Source: Roseiarcus sp963806935
GTDB lineage: Bacteria > Pseudomonadota > Alphaproteobacteria > Rhizobiales > Beijerinckiaceae
DNA length: 64,000 nt
Reading direction: 5' to 3'
Assembly: GCA_963806935.1 (NCBI GenBank)
Contig: CAWEAT010000004.1
Location: 186,001 to 250,000 of the forward strand
Shown: one piece after another, positions 45,501-53,361 of the stretch
Layout of the letters: each line of letters starts with the position of its first letter
Position numbering within the stretch: position 1 is the stretch's first letter
Made by a program: the position numbers and the translations under genes
Notes under the pieces: model-generated
Seen by the model: only the letters and a program-made list of their open reading frames with translations
What the model was told of the DNA's origin: nothing
The model's database searches: none

Positions 45501-46011
45501 CGGAATCGTTGGCGACCGCAAGCGAGAGCGCCCCGTCGGCCGCGACCCGCAGCCGCAGGTCGAGCCCGTCAAGTTCGAGCCGTCTCACCTTCACGTCGAG
45601 CAGCGCGAGCGCGAACGGGTCGAGGCCAACCTTGCCGCCCGGGGCCGAAAGAACGGTTCGGCCGGCGGCGTCGCGCAGGGTGAGGCCCTCGAAACCCAGG
45701 CCCACGCCCCAGGAATCATGCCTGATGTAGGTCGGGCCGAGGGTGAGCGCGTAGCTGTCGCCAACCCGCTCCCTCAGCGAGGCTTCGATCTGGTCGTGCA
45801 GCCCGACCAGCCGGATCGGCCCGCGCGCGAGAACCGAGGCCAGGATCAGGCCGCCGACAATGAACAGGGCCGCGGCGAATTCGACCGTACGGAGGCATAT
45901 GTGCGCAATTCGTCCCGCGCTGATCCTGCGCCAGCGCGAACGGAGGCGCGGGCCCGCGGCGCCCGCCGCCATGTCGCGCACGGCGGCCCGGGCGCGAGCC
46001 CGCGGCGTCAT
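42580..46011 (-). CDS. DUF3971/AsmA-like C-terminal protein (YhdP/TamB-like envelope protein)
   Basis: This 1143-aa protein has an N-terminal membrane anchor (FAAALFIVGGLILASVLARG near residues 45-64) followed by a very long periplasmic beta-rich domain. It is of the DUF3971 plus AsmA_2 type related to YhdP, proposed to bridge the envelope and move phospholipid. Recognisable parts include SYALTLGPTYIRHDSWGVGL near the N terminus and, near the C terminus, ASFEHTPGRLKIQDAVIYNP and YQVNTMLTKIPLVGVLLSGG. ATG 46011 was chosen as the first start that precedes the anchor without a long spurious tail. It is divergent from bcp and convergent with tyrS. Confidence 0.85.
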   Translation of the reverse strand: MTPRARARAAVRDMAAGAAGPRLRSRWRRISAGRIAHICLRTVEFAAALFIVGGLILASVLARGPIRLVGLHDQIEASLRERVGDSYALTLGPTYIRHDSWGVGLGFEGLTLRDAAGRTVLSAPGGKVGLDPFALALLDVKVRRLELDGLDLRLRVAADGALSLAVANDSGATPIPLPGGAPEAGGAPDIAAFVRFAAEAMAGAAQALDRLTLANGYFEIQNDATQRRVVYKDFAVVFDHSGSTAHATISATGPAGPWSVSAQASDGDAPALSVEARDLSLADLQAFDKRPPPLTAEGPIAIRIEAEVTPQSMLRTFTGRFSVGAGRVRFNNPDAVPFFIDEAAGAVAWDGDARRYRIDKLEVLSGQTHVKMQGSLAPPADADKVWTAHLEARDARFSPEHAGANPVELESIVVDTRYLAAAQRFIVDGLTARGPTVDLSLKAESAPDGDGSSLKLDLAAGPSATLDLVRLWPQFINPDVREWCAHNLHGGRLRGTMKANWTAADLDAMAHKRGLPRESLHGEFTTRDVGVDLMPGLPMMMTDEGSGSFTGHEFSLSGNRAYMTLSPTRRVQASDLAFNIADMTPRPIVDASSHAHMTGTADSLADLLMREPLRRQAGLTIDPSSVKGQAEGDLALDLKLGKTARPDDTQFHASGALKELQVDKFLADEKLEAATASFQGDRESMKIVGDGTLLGAPTHVEVNRGAGDEGSATVTFALDAAGRAKRGMNFSSWLTGTLPVKLKAPLSRTSAEVEIDLTPAGIDNPVPGVSKPAGKPGKATFIVKPAPEGSSLSNVAIDLGASTMRGTAQAGADGAIQSATITQGRISPGDDFRAEVNNSPTLLKVSVRGAALDARPFVKSYFAGTQSGQAAKDLDLDINVASVVGANKQAINGLEMTAFRRGGDMRLGALRGRVGSGAVTATGSGGEMRLTTTDAGALVRFADLYARLEGGDLDLILRSRGDASAGQATLTNFVLRDEPAFRQLVTAGRPRASEDGGAAIDPSLVRFQRMTASFEHTPGRLKIQDAVIYNPYMGLTTQGLIDFEHSQIDVSGSFVPAYQVNTMLTKIPLVGVLLSGGQNDGVFGVSYRVHGAMSGPTLTVNPLSAIAPGILRRILGAIDGTTSRGGAPEPAQAVEIPAQRPAR

Positions 46012-46234
46012 GCTAAACCGTCCGATCAATAACGAACATCCTCCGTGGGCCGACGCGATACACGCCATCTTAGAAGATTCGAAGGCGCGGCGCCTGGGCG
46101 CGACAGCCGCTCGTTCACGGCTTTCCCCAGCCGCCGCTTGAAACGCGGCGCGTCGCGGGTCACTCTCCCCCGCTGGCGATACCGCGTTGGGCGGCGGCCG
46201 CACTGATCCCATAATGAGACAAAACGAGGGCGAT

Positions 46235-46705
46235 ATGGCGAAGGAACTGGCCGAGGGCGATCCCGCGCCCGAGTTCGAACTGCCGACCGACGGGGAAGGA
46301 CGCGCCCGTCTGTCGGATCTCAGAGGCAAGCCGGCGGTGATCTATTTCTACCCGAAGGACGACACTTCGGGCTGCACCGCCGAAGCCATCGCCTTCAACG
46401 CGCTGCGGGCCAAATTCGCAGCCGCCGGAACCACCGTCATCGGCGTCTCGCCGGACAGCGCCGCGAGCCACGACAAGTTCAAGCGCAAGCACGAGCTCAA
46501 GATCGCGCTCGCGGCCGACCCTGAACGGTCGGCGATCGAGGCCTACGGGGTGTGGAAGGAAAAAAGCATGTACGGCCGAAAGTATTTCGGCGTCGAGCGC
46601 TCGACCTTTCTCATCGACCGCAACGGCCGCCTGGCCAAGGTCTGGCGCAAGGTGAAGGTTCCGGGCCATGCCGAGGAGGTGCTGGCGGCGGTCAAGGCGC
46701 TGTGA
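46235..46705 (+). CDS. bcp: Peroxiredoxin, BCP/PrxQ family
   Basis: This 156-aa thiol peroxidase reduces hydroperoxides in the cytosol. The thioredoxin-fold core reads PAVIYFYPKDDTSGCTAEAI. The peroxidatic Cys is in SGCT, but the position five residues later that is Cys in two-Cys BCPs is Ala here, so it is a one-Cys variant needing an external thiol. FGVERSTFLIDRNGRLAKVW is the family C-terminal motif. ATG 46235 with GAGGG upstream is preferred over ATG 46214. A hairpin with A/T tracts follows the gene. Confidence 0.92.
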   Translation: MAKELAEGDPAPEFELPTDGEGRARLSDLRGKPAVIYFYPKDDTSGCTAEAIAFNALRAKFAAAGTTVIGVSPDSAASHDKFKRKHELKIALAADPERSAIEAYGVWKEKSMYGRKYFGVERSTFLIDRNGRLAKVWRKVKVPGHAEEVLAAVKAL

Positions 46706-46751
46706 CCGGCCTCCGCCTTGGCGACGCCTGCAGCGAGCGGTGGCGAAGCGC

Positions 46752-46782
46752 AAAAAAAGGGCCGCCCGTGGGCGGCCCAAAA
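46752..46782 (-). terminator. Intrinsic terminator between bcp and the PEP-CTERM gene
   Basis: GGGCCGCCC and GGGCGGCCC form a 9-bp stem with a tiny loop. On the minus strand it is followed by seven T residues, so it best fits the end of the minus-strand PEP-CTERM transcript. It may also stop bcp readthrough. Confidence 0.75.
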
Positions 46783-46799
46783 TGCTGAAACGCTAGCCT

Positions 46800-47517
46800 T
46801 TACTCTATGATCGACAGCTTCGGCCTCGTTCGGCACCAGCCCGCAAAGCCAAGACCTGCGAAGCCGAGCAGCATCATCGCCCAGGTCCCAGGCTCGGGAA
46901 TGGCGGCCGAGAACGCCTGACCGGCGCCAAACGCCTCGCCGTTCGCCCCCGGGAACAGGCTAAGGCTATAAGGCGCGGGATGCGCCTCGGCGAAGGCGAC
47001 GTTGGCGGCGATCAGGGCGTTGATCGCCAAACTGCCCGTGACCGACAAACTGTTCCCGTTGGCATTGTACTCCAGCTCCCAGATCGCGCCGGCGAAGCCG
47101 GCGTAGATGTCCGCGGTCCCGGTCCCGCGCTCATAATCCGAAACGCCGACGTTCACCAAGGTCTGGATTTCGCCCGCCACTAGGGAGCTGAGCGGATTGC
47201 CGCCCGTACCGGATGGGTTGCTCGATGAGTCGGCAACGATCGTTCCGGTGGTATATTCAAGCGGCGGGCTTTGCCCCCCGATACCGACGTCATGGAACAG
47301 GTCGATGCAGAACACCGGGATAATGGTCCCCCCGGTGGTGGTCAGAAGAATGATCCCCGTGTAAACCCCGGTTCCATTGAAGAAGCCGGAAATGTCCGTT
47401 GATTCGCCGATGTATCCGACATTGGTGATATCAACGTTCGCCGCGTGCGCGCCGGGAGCGGGAAGAACCGCCGCAAACGCCGCGGCTGACACCGCTGCTA
47501 CAACGTGTCTTCTGCAT
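46800..47517 (-). CDS. PEP-CTERM sorting domain protein; start region out of frame
   Basis: The secreted protein has a hydrophobic leader (VVAAVSAAAFAAVLPAPGAH). The mature region is rich in Gly, Thr and Asn (VDITNVGYIGESTDISGFFN). The C-terminal sorting signal IPEPGTWAMMLLGFAGLGFA is followed by an Arg-rich tail, typical of exosortase substrates in alphaproteobacteria. The best start, ATG 47517 with GGAGG six bases upstream, gives MQKTR but lies one base out of frame with the rest. A one-base shift around 47503-47510 would join them. Without a shift the frame would have to begin at a non-ATG codon. Function is unknown; probably surface matrix. Confidence 0.7.
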
Positions 47518-47804
47518 TCGAGCCCTCCTTCGCGGAATATCCCGCTTCCTCGTGTCAAAAGCCTCCTGGGGCACTGCACCGCTACCGCCCTCAGTCGAGA
47601 GCAGTTAACCTAACGTCACCGTGGAATATGAAACTACCGAAGTCAATAGGAACAACCACTGGGTTGCTGCACAATATTACATTGACCGCTGGCCAATCAT
47701 CGGTCGCCTTTTCGAAATCGCCCAAATTCGCAATGTCTTAACCTTAATGGTTTTGAGTATCGGCCAAGGTCGCCCCGATATCCGGGGCCGGAGCGCCCTG
47801 ATCC

Positions 47805-49160
47805 ATGGCTCTCGCCCGCGTTTGCCAGTCCGGCTTGCCGGCTACGCATTTCTTCGTGTCGCTGTCGCGGGGCGACGCAATCCGGACTGTCATGCTGCGG
47901 CCGGCGGGCTTATGGGCGATCGTGGCGCTGGCGTCGCTTGTAATCGTCTGGGCCGCTGCGGCAAGCGCCTATATTGCCTTCCACGACGACCTCCTCTCGG
48001 CCATGGTCGCGCGGCAGGCGGAGATGAGAAGCGTCTACGAGCGTCGGCTGGCTGAAGCCGGCGCCCGGATCGACGAGGCCGCGAGCCGCCGGGAGCTCGA
48101 TCTCAAGTCGTTTGCGGGCAAGCTTAACGAACTCATGTCCCGGCAGGGCCGGCTCGAACGGCGCGGCGCGATCGTCGCGGCGCTCGCCGAGACGGAAGCG
48201 CACAACCAGCCCGCGCGAATCGCGGCGGCCCCGACCGCCGCCGACGCTCTCGGCGCGATCCAGGCTCTAGCGCCGGCGGCGCAGGCCGAACGAAGCCCTC
48301 CGACGGCGCCGGCTTACGCGCCTCTTCGCACCCTGGCGGTCGAACTCCACTCGCCGAAGCCGCATCCGGTCGACGAGACCGACGGCGGCCCCGGCGCGCT
48401 CCCCCCGCCGGCGCCAGCAAGGTCATCCGCCGCCGACGATCCCGATCCCGCGGCGCGCCTTGCCCTCCTCGACCGTTCGCTCGAGCGCATGGACATGGGC
48501 CAGATGAAGGCTCTCGCCGTCATCGACCGCACGGCCGAGCGCGAAGCCGCGCGCGATACGGCGGTGGTCGCCAGGACCGGCCTCGATCCGGCCAGGCTCG
48601 CCGCCCCCCATGGCGCAGGCGGCGTCGGCGGCCCCTTCATCCCGGCCGAGGTCGATCCGAACGCGCCCGCTTTCGAGCATGCGCTGGCAAAGGCCGCCCG
48701 CGACGTCGCAACCGCGGAGCGGCTCAAGGCGCTGATGCCGTTCGTGCCGGTGCGGGCGCCGCTTTCCGGCGACGCCAGCATAAGCTCGCCGTTCGGCTAT
48801 CGGGCCGATCCCTTCCTCGGCCGCCTCGCGCTTCATCCGGGCGTCGATCTCGTCGAGGGCTATGGCGATGAAATCCGCGCCGCCGCCGCCGGGCGCGTCA
48901 CTCACGCCGGACCGATGGGCGGCTACGAAATCATGGTCGAGATCGATCACGGCAACGGCCTTGCAACCCGCTACGCGCATATGTCCAAAGCCCTCGTCGA
49001 GGAAGGGCAGGATGTCGTCGAGGGCGCGGTTCTGGGCAGGATCGGCTCGAGCGGCCGCTCGACCGGGCCCCACCTCCACTACGAAGTCCGCGTCGACGGC
49101 GAACCGGTCGACCCGGAGCGCTATCTGCGCGCCGGCGCTGAACTCGCGGCGTCGGAATAG
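47805..49160 (+). CDS. M23 family peptidoglycan endopeptidase with membrane anchor
   Basis: The 451-aa protein has an N-terminal transmembrane helix (about residues 35-56, LWAIVALASLVIVWAAAASA) and a coiled coil (RQAEMRSVYERRLAEAGARI). A long Ala/Pro linker follows, then a C-terminal LytM/M23 domain. Zinc ligands lie in LALHPGVDLVEGYG (His and Asp) and GPHLHYEVRV (HxH). ISSPFGYRADPFLGR is the domain start. The complete ligand set suggests an active DD-endopeptidase rather than an EnvC-like activator. An IS1380 element starts 41 nt after its stop. Confidence 0.92.
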   Translation: MALARVCQSGLPATHFFVSLSRGDAIRTVMLRPAGLWAIVALASLVIVWAAAASAYIAFHDDLLSAMVARQAEMRSVYERRLAEAGARIDEAASRRELDLKSFAGKLNELMSRQGRLERRGAIVAALAETEAHNQPARIAAAPTAADALGAIQALAPAAQAERSPPTAPAYAPLRTLAVELHSPKPHPVDETDGGPGALPPPAPARSSAADDPDPAARLALLDRSLERMDMGQMKALAVIDRTAEREAARDTAVVARTGLDPARLAAPHGAGGVGGPFIPAEVDPNAPAFEHALAKAARDVATAERLKALMPFVPVRAPLSGDASISSPFGYRADPFLGRLALHPGVDLVEGYGDEIRAAAAGRVTHAGPMGGYEIMVEIDHGNGLATRYAHMSKALVEEGQDVVEGAVLGRIGSSGRSTGPHLHYEVRVDGEPVDPERYLRAGAELAASE

Positions 49161-49201
49161 CGCGGGCCAGGCGGTTCCGCGTTCGCGAGGCGACCGCTAA
49201 G

Positions 49202-50842
49202 CCCGCATTTCTCATAGAGGGCGTCGATCTATCATGACGCGACGATGAGCGCGTGAGTTCTGTTTGAAGGAACAAGCGCCTCCGTGGCGCCTTTTGCACG
49301 CGGATCGGTCGGATTGTTTCGGGTCTCCTGTGGGCCGCGGGGTGGATTGCCGCGATTTTGTCGGCGTCGCGGCGGCGCCTCAGGCGAGGCGGGCTGCGGC
49401 CAGGCGCCATTCGTCGGCGTAGGGACAAGCCGAGGCGAGCGCGAACTTGATGCGTCGCGCGCTGATGCGGACGAGGCCGGCGAGCTTGAGAAGCTTGAGC
49501 CGGATCGTGCCGCAGGTGGCCTCGGCGAACTGGGTGTGGGCAAGGCCGACTCGCCTGACCGCGCAGATGAGAACATAGGCGAAAGAGGCGAGCCACAGCC
49601 GCAGTTGGTTGGCGCGCATCGTGGCGGTCGAGGTCCGGTCGGCGAACAGGTCGCCCTGGCATTCCTTGATCCGGTTCTCCATGTCGCCGCGGGCGCAGTA
49701 GACCTTCTCATAGAGAAAGCGGCCGTTGGTCCCGGCCTTGCTCAATGAGGTCACGATGAAGCGCGGATTGGCCTCGCCCTGGGTCCATTCCGCCTTGCCG
49801 ATCACCCGGCGCCGGCGCGACCAGCTGTCGAGCGTCGCATAGCGGAAGTCTTTGTAGCGGCGGGCGGGCTTGCTGGTCGAGGCTGCCTCCGCCTCGGCCT
49901 CAATGAGCTCGACGGCGATCTCCTCGACGAGCCGCGCGTTGCGCGCCAGGCCGAACACGAAGTCCACCCGGTTCTCTTCGCACCAGGCCATCAGCGCTTC
50001 GCGGGCGAAACCGGAGTCGGCGCGCAACAGGATGCGGGTCCTGGGCCATCGCGCCCGGATCTGCGCGACGATCCGCGCGACGTCTTCGACCGCGCCCGCG
50101 CTGCCGTCGATGTTCGACGGCCGGAGCTTGGCCGCCAGCAGATGCCGGCCGCAGAACACATAGAGCGGCAGGTAGCAGTAGCAGTCATAATAGCCGTGAA
50201 AGAACCGGCCCTCCTGATGGCCATGCAACGGGTCGTTGGTCGCGTCGAGGTCGAGAATGATCTCTCTGGGCGCCCTTGCGTGCGCCTCGAGGAAGAGATC
50301 GACGAACAGGGCTTCGATCGCCGCCGGGTCGTGGCTGATCTTGTGATAGCGCGTGGCGATCTCGCGCGACAACTCCAGCCGGTTGAGCGTCGACTTGCCC
50401 GCCGCCGGCGCGCAGTTGCTGCGCCAAGCCTCCAGCTTGCCCGCCAGCACCACCATCAGCGGGTCGTGCCGAAGCTCGTCGTGATCGTTGAGGTCTTCGT
50501 AGCCGAGCGCGATGCCGAACACGCGCTGCCCGATGAGCGTGGCGACCGAGTGCTCGACGAACCTTGGGTCCCTCGCGTCGCGGAAACATCCCGCGAGCCG
50601 CCGAACCAGATCCAGACGCTGGTCCGCCGCGCCCAACAGCAGGCCGCCTGCGTCTGACGTCAGCGCGCCGCCGTCGAAGTCGGCCACCACAGGCCGGCCT
50701 TCCACCCGTCCAAAAGCGCTCGGTTTTGCGCTACACTCCGTCTGCATCGGGCCACCTTTCCAAATCGGCGCAAGTCATTCTCACAAAACGACTTTTGCCT
50801 GATTCGGAGGCTCGATGCGCTACCCTGTTTGAGAAATGCGGG
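49202..50842 (-). mobile_element. IS1380-family insertion sequence
   Basis: This is a 1.64-kb element with inverted ends: CCCGCATTTCTCA at 49202-49214 and its complement TGAGAAATGCGGG at 50830-50842, with similarity continuing inward. It is flanked by CTAAG on the left and CTAAA on the right, an imperfect 5-bp target duplication. It holds one transposase gene (49380-50747). The size matches the family. It sits 13 bp upstream of the antiporter ATG. Confidence 0.85.
49380..50747 (-). CDS. IS1380-family transposase
   Basis: This is an intact 455-aa DDE transposase. The N-terminal part has DFDGGALTSDAGGLLLGAAD; catalytic Asp candidates are in REIILDLDATNDPLHG and RTRILLRADSGFAREALMAW. The Glu region is YEKVYCARGDMENRIKECQG, the Y-(2)R-(3)E-(6)K-like signature. 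The frame is open and unbroken, unlike the IS110 transposase in this window, so the element may be active. Confidence 0.92.
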   Translation of the reverse strand: MQTECSAKPSAFGRVEGRPVVADFDGGALTSDAGGLLLGAADQRLDLVRRLAGCFRDARDPRFVEHSVATLIGQRVFGIALGYEDLNDHDELRHDPLMVVLAGKLEAWRSNCAPAAGKSTLNRLELSREIATRYHKISHDPAAIEALFVDLFLEAHARAPREIILDLDATNDPLHGHQEGRFFHGYYDCYCYLPLYVFCGRHLLAAKLRPSNIDGSAGAVEDVARIVAQIRARWPRTRILLRADSGFAREALMAWCEENRVDFVFGLARNARLVEEIAVELIEAEAEAASTSKPARRYKDFRYATLDSWSRRRRVIGKAEWTQGEANPRFIVTSLSKAGTNGRFLYEKVYCARGDMENRIKECQGDLFADRTSTATMRANQLRLWLASFAYVLICAVRRVGLAHTQFAEATCGTIRLKLLKLAGLVRISARRIKFALASACPYADEWRLAAARLA

Positions 50843-50855
50843 CTAAACAGGCGGC

Positions 50856-52100
50856 ATGGACGTCCTTTTGTTCCGGGCGCTCGCGCTTCTTGGCCTCGCA
50901 ATTCTCGTCGCGTTGGCGGCGCGCCGCCTGCGCCTGCCCTATACGGTCGGCCTCGTGCTGGCGGGCGCCGCGCTCGCCTTGACCCGCAGCCAGGCCGGCC
51001 TCGCGCTGACCCACGACCTGATCTTCGACGTCGTGCTGCCGCCGCTCCTGTTCGAGGCGGCGCTGAACCTGAGCTTTAGCGACCTCAAGCGGGATCTCGT
51101 TCCGGTGGTCCTGCTCTCGACCATCGGCGTTGTGCTGTGCGCGCTGGTGGTCGCGGGCGGGCTCGCCGCCTGGCTCGGCTGGCCGCTCGAATCCGCCCTC
51201 GTCTTCGGGGTGCTGATCGGCGCGACCGACCCGATCGCGGTTATTGCGCTCCTCAGGGAATCGGGCGTCACCGGGCGCCTGCGCCTCCTCATCGAAGCCG
51301 AGAGCCTGTTCAACGACGGCGTCGCCGCGGTCCTGTTCACCCTCATCCTCGTCTGGGCGGCCCATGACCCGCAAAACGCACAAGGGCCTCTCTCCGCGCT
51401 CACGACCTTTGCCATCGTCGCCGGCGGCGGCCTTGCCGCCGGGTTTGGCGTCGGACTGATCGCGGTCATGATCGCGGGCGCGACCGACGATCACCTGGTC
51501 GAGACGGCGCTGACCGCGGTCGCCGCTTTCGGCTCGTTCCTCATCGCCGAGCATTTCGGCGCGTCCGGCGTGCTGGCGACCGTCGCCGCGGGCATGACGA
51601 TGGGGAATATCGGGGTTCTCACGCCGAAGGAACGCTTCGGCCTTTCGCTGACGCCGCACGGGCGGGCGTTCGTGCTCGAGTTCTGGGAGTTCGCGGCCTT
51701 CCTCGCCAATTCGCTGGTGTTCCTCCTGATCGGTTCGGCGCTGGCGACCGTCGACTTCGCCCGCGAAGGCTTCATCTCGCTCGCGCTGGTGATCGCGCTC
51801 GCGCTCGCTGGGCGCGCGGCCGCGGTCTACCCGGTCTGCCTCGCCTTCTCGCGCACGCGCTGGGCGATCCGGCTCAATGAGCAGCACCTCATGTGGTGGG
51901 GGGGATTACGCGGAGCGCTCGCGCTCGCGCTCGCGCTTTCGCTGCCTTACGACCTGCCGTTGCGCGACGACATTCTGATCTCGGCCTTCGCCGTGGTCGC
52001 CTTCTCGGTCATCGTCCAGGGACTGACGGCGCCGCTGGCGCTGAGGGCGCTCGGAGTTGTGCGCGCAAAGTCGACCAAGGCGGGGCGAACAGGCTTCTAG
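50856..52100 (+). CDS. Na+/H+ antiporter, CPA1 family (NhaP-like)
   Basis: This is a 414-aa membrane protein with about 11-12 helices. The ion-binding region reads GVLIGATDPIAVIALLRESG (TDP motif) and IEAESLFNDGVAAVLFTLIL (ND motif). The C-terminal RLNEQHLMWWGGLRGALALA contains the conserved Arg. It lacks the long cytosolic C-terminal tail of some relatives. The IS1380 insertion ends 13 bp upstream of the ATG, so the original promoter and ribosome-binding site may have been replaced; GGCTAAACAGGCGGC before the ATG offers only a weak Shine-Dalgarno. Confidence 0.93.
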   Translation: MDVLLFRALALLGLAILVALAARRLRLPYTVGLVLAGAALALTRSQAGLALTHDLIFDVVLPPLLFEAALNLSFSDLKRDLVPVVLLSTIGVVLCALVVAGGLAAWLGWPLESALVFGVLIGATDPIAVIALLRESGVTGRLRLLIEAESLFNDGVAAVLFTLILVWAAHDPQNAQGPLSALTTFAIVAGGGLAAGFGVGLIAVMIAGATDDHLVETALTAVAAFGSFLIAEHFGASGVLATVAAGMTMGNIGVLTPKERFGLSLTPHGRAFVLEFWEFAAFLANSLVFLLIGSALATVDFAREGFISLALVIALALAGRAAAVYPVCLAFSRTRWAIRLNEQHLMWWGGLRGALALALALSLPYDLPLRDDILISAFAVVAFSVIVQGLTAPLALRALGVVRAKSTKAGRTGF

Positions 52101-52124
52101 CCGAAGCGCCCCGCCGCGAAATTG

Positions 52125-53162
52125 CTACGCGAGCTTCACCCACTTGGCGGCGGGACCGACGCCGCCGACCTTGCAGAAAAAGAGGTCGCCGCCGCCGTCG
52201 ACGAAGAACTCGCCCACCTGATGCGCGCCCGTCGTCGGCGACCCGGCGGCGGCGGACGGCTCTATGCGGAGCGGCGCGAGACCTCCCCGGAAGCTCGCGC
52301 CGTAGCCTCGCTCGCTCGCGCCGGCCACACCGACGCCGTGCGCGGCGTCCGCTCGACCGGACACGCCGAAGGCCGGGCCGGAAGCGAAGGAATTGACGCC
52401 AAGCACCCCGCTCTTGGTTCCGCCTTCGCTAAAGCCGACCACGGCATTGTTGAACTGGCTTTGCCCGCGAACTCCGACTCCGAGCGTCGAATCCGCGCCG
52501 ACGCCCGCGCCGTCATTGGCGGCGCAGCGACCGAAGACGCCATAGGCGGCGCCGTCTTCCCTCGAATTGAAGCCGTAGACGCCGCTCTTGTTCAGCGCGT
52601 CGCTCAGACCGACGACGCCGTCGTTCTCGGCGCTGTGCGCTCGGGCGCCGTTGCCGAACGCCAACTCGCCTCCTAGGCCCGCGCCGCCAGCGGTGTCGCA
52701 GCGCCCGAATACGCCAAATCCCGTGACATTCGGAACGTCCAGCGCGAGCGAATTGAAGCCGAACACCCCGCTCTTGAAATGAGCGTCGGTGGTGCCGGCG
52801 ACCCCGTCGGCCACGCCTCCCGCAATGCCCCGCACGCCCACGCCGCCTATCGAGGGCGCTAGCTCTCCCTCGGGCTGTCCGCCAACGCCGAGCACGCCGA
52901 TTCCCGTCGCCTCGCCACCGTAGAATGGGCCGCCAAGACCGACAACGCCTGTACCGCCCAGGTTGCCCAATCCCTGAATGCCGTCCAGCGGCCCGTTGGG
53001 CACGCGGTTGTCGGCGAAATTGTTCGAAGGACCGACTCTGAGGATCACTCGCCCGGAGAATTCCGTGGGCGTGTAGTTGCTCCATTTAGTCTCTGCGACG
53101 AGATCGGTCGTATTGTATGCGGTGGTGATTTTTCCGGCTGTGACGGAATCGCCTGTCGACAT
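52125..53162 (-). CDS. Glycine-rich repeat protein, function unknown
   Basis: The protein is 345 aa without a signal peptide or membrane helix. From about residue 65 to 310 it is built of imperfect repeats with the pattern GVxGxS/N, such as SGVFGFNSLALDVPNVTGFG, SGVYGFNSREDGAAYGVFGR and SGVLGVNSFASGPAFGVSGR. FGRCDTAGGAGLGG and FGRCAANDGAGVGA add two equivalent Cys-containing units. The short strand-turn repeats suggest a beta-helix or fibre-like fold, as in some phage tail or surface proteins. I do not recognise a named family. ATG 53162 was chosen. It is convergent with the antiporter, 24 nt apart. Confidence 0.7.
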   Translation of the reverse strand: MSTGDSVTAGKITTAYNTTDLVAETKWSNYTPTEFSGRVILRVGPSNNFADNRVPNGPLDGIQGLGNLGGTGVVGLGGPFYGGEATGIGVLGVGGQPEGELAPSIGGVGVRGIAGGVADGVAGTTDAHFKSGVFGFNSLALDVPNVTGFGVFGRCDTAGGAGLGGELAFGNGARAHSAENDGVVGLSDALNKSGVYGFNSREDGAAYGVFGRCAANDGAGVGADSTLGVGVRGQSQFNNAVVGFSEGGTKSGVLGVNSFASGPAFGVSGRADAAHGVGVAGASERGYGASFRGGLAPLRIEPSAAAGSPTTGAHQVGEFFVDGGGDLFFCKVGGVGPAAKWVKLA

Positions 53163-53302
53163 CGGGGCCCCTCCCGTATCCAATCGACAGCGATAGGTTC
53201 GCGGCCGACGCCCGGTCGAAGGCTACACGCTCCTCGCGCGGTTGGAAATCCGCCAGGGCGACGCCGCCAACCCCGGCGCGGACGCGCTGTGGCGCGAACT
53301 TT

Positions 53303-53336
53303 CAAAACGAAAGGCCGCGGCAGAACCGCGGCCTTC
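53303..53336 (-). terminator. Intrinsic terminator downstream of the second PEP-CTERM gene
   Basis: AAGGCCGCGG and CCGCGGCCTT form a perfect 10-bp stem around a 5-nt loop. On the minus strand it is followed by TTTCGTTTT. It lies 25 nt beyond the stop codon of the gene at 53362. Confidence 0.8.
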
Positions 53337-53361
53337 GCATCGAAGCAACGATTGGAGACGA

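Noticed and set aside
42742..46032. 1096-codon open frame antisense to the DUF3971 gene
   Set aside because: The DUF3971 frame has a membrane anchor and family motifs; the antisense frame has only charged low-complexity sequence.
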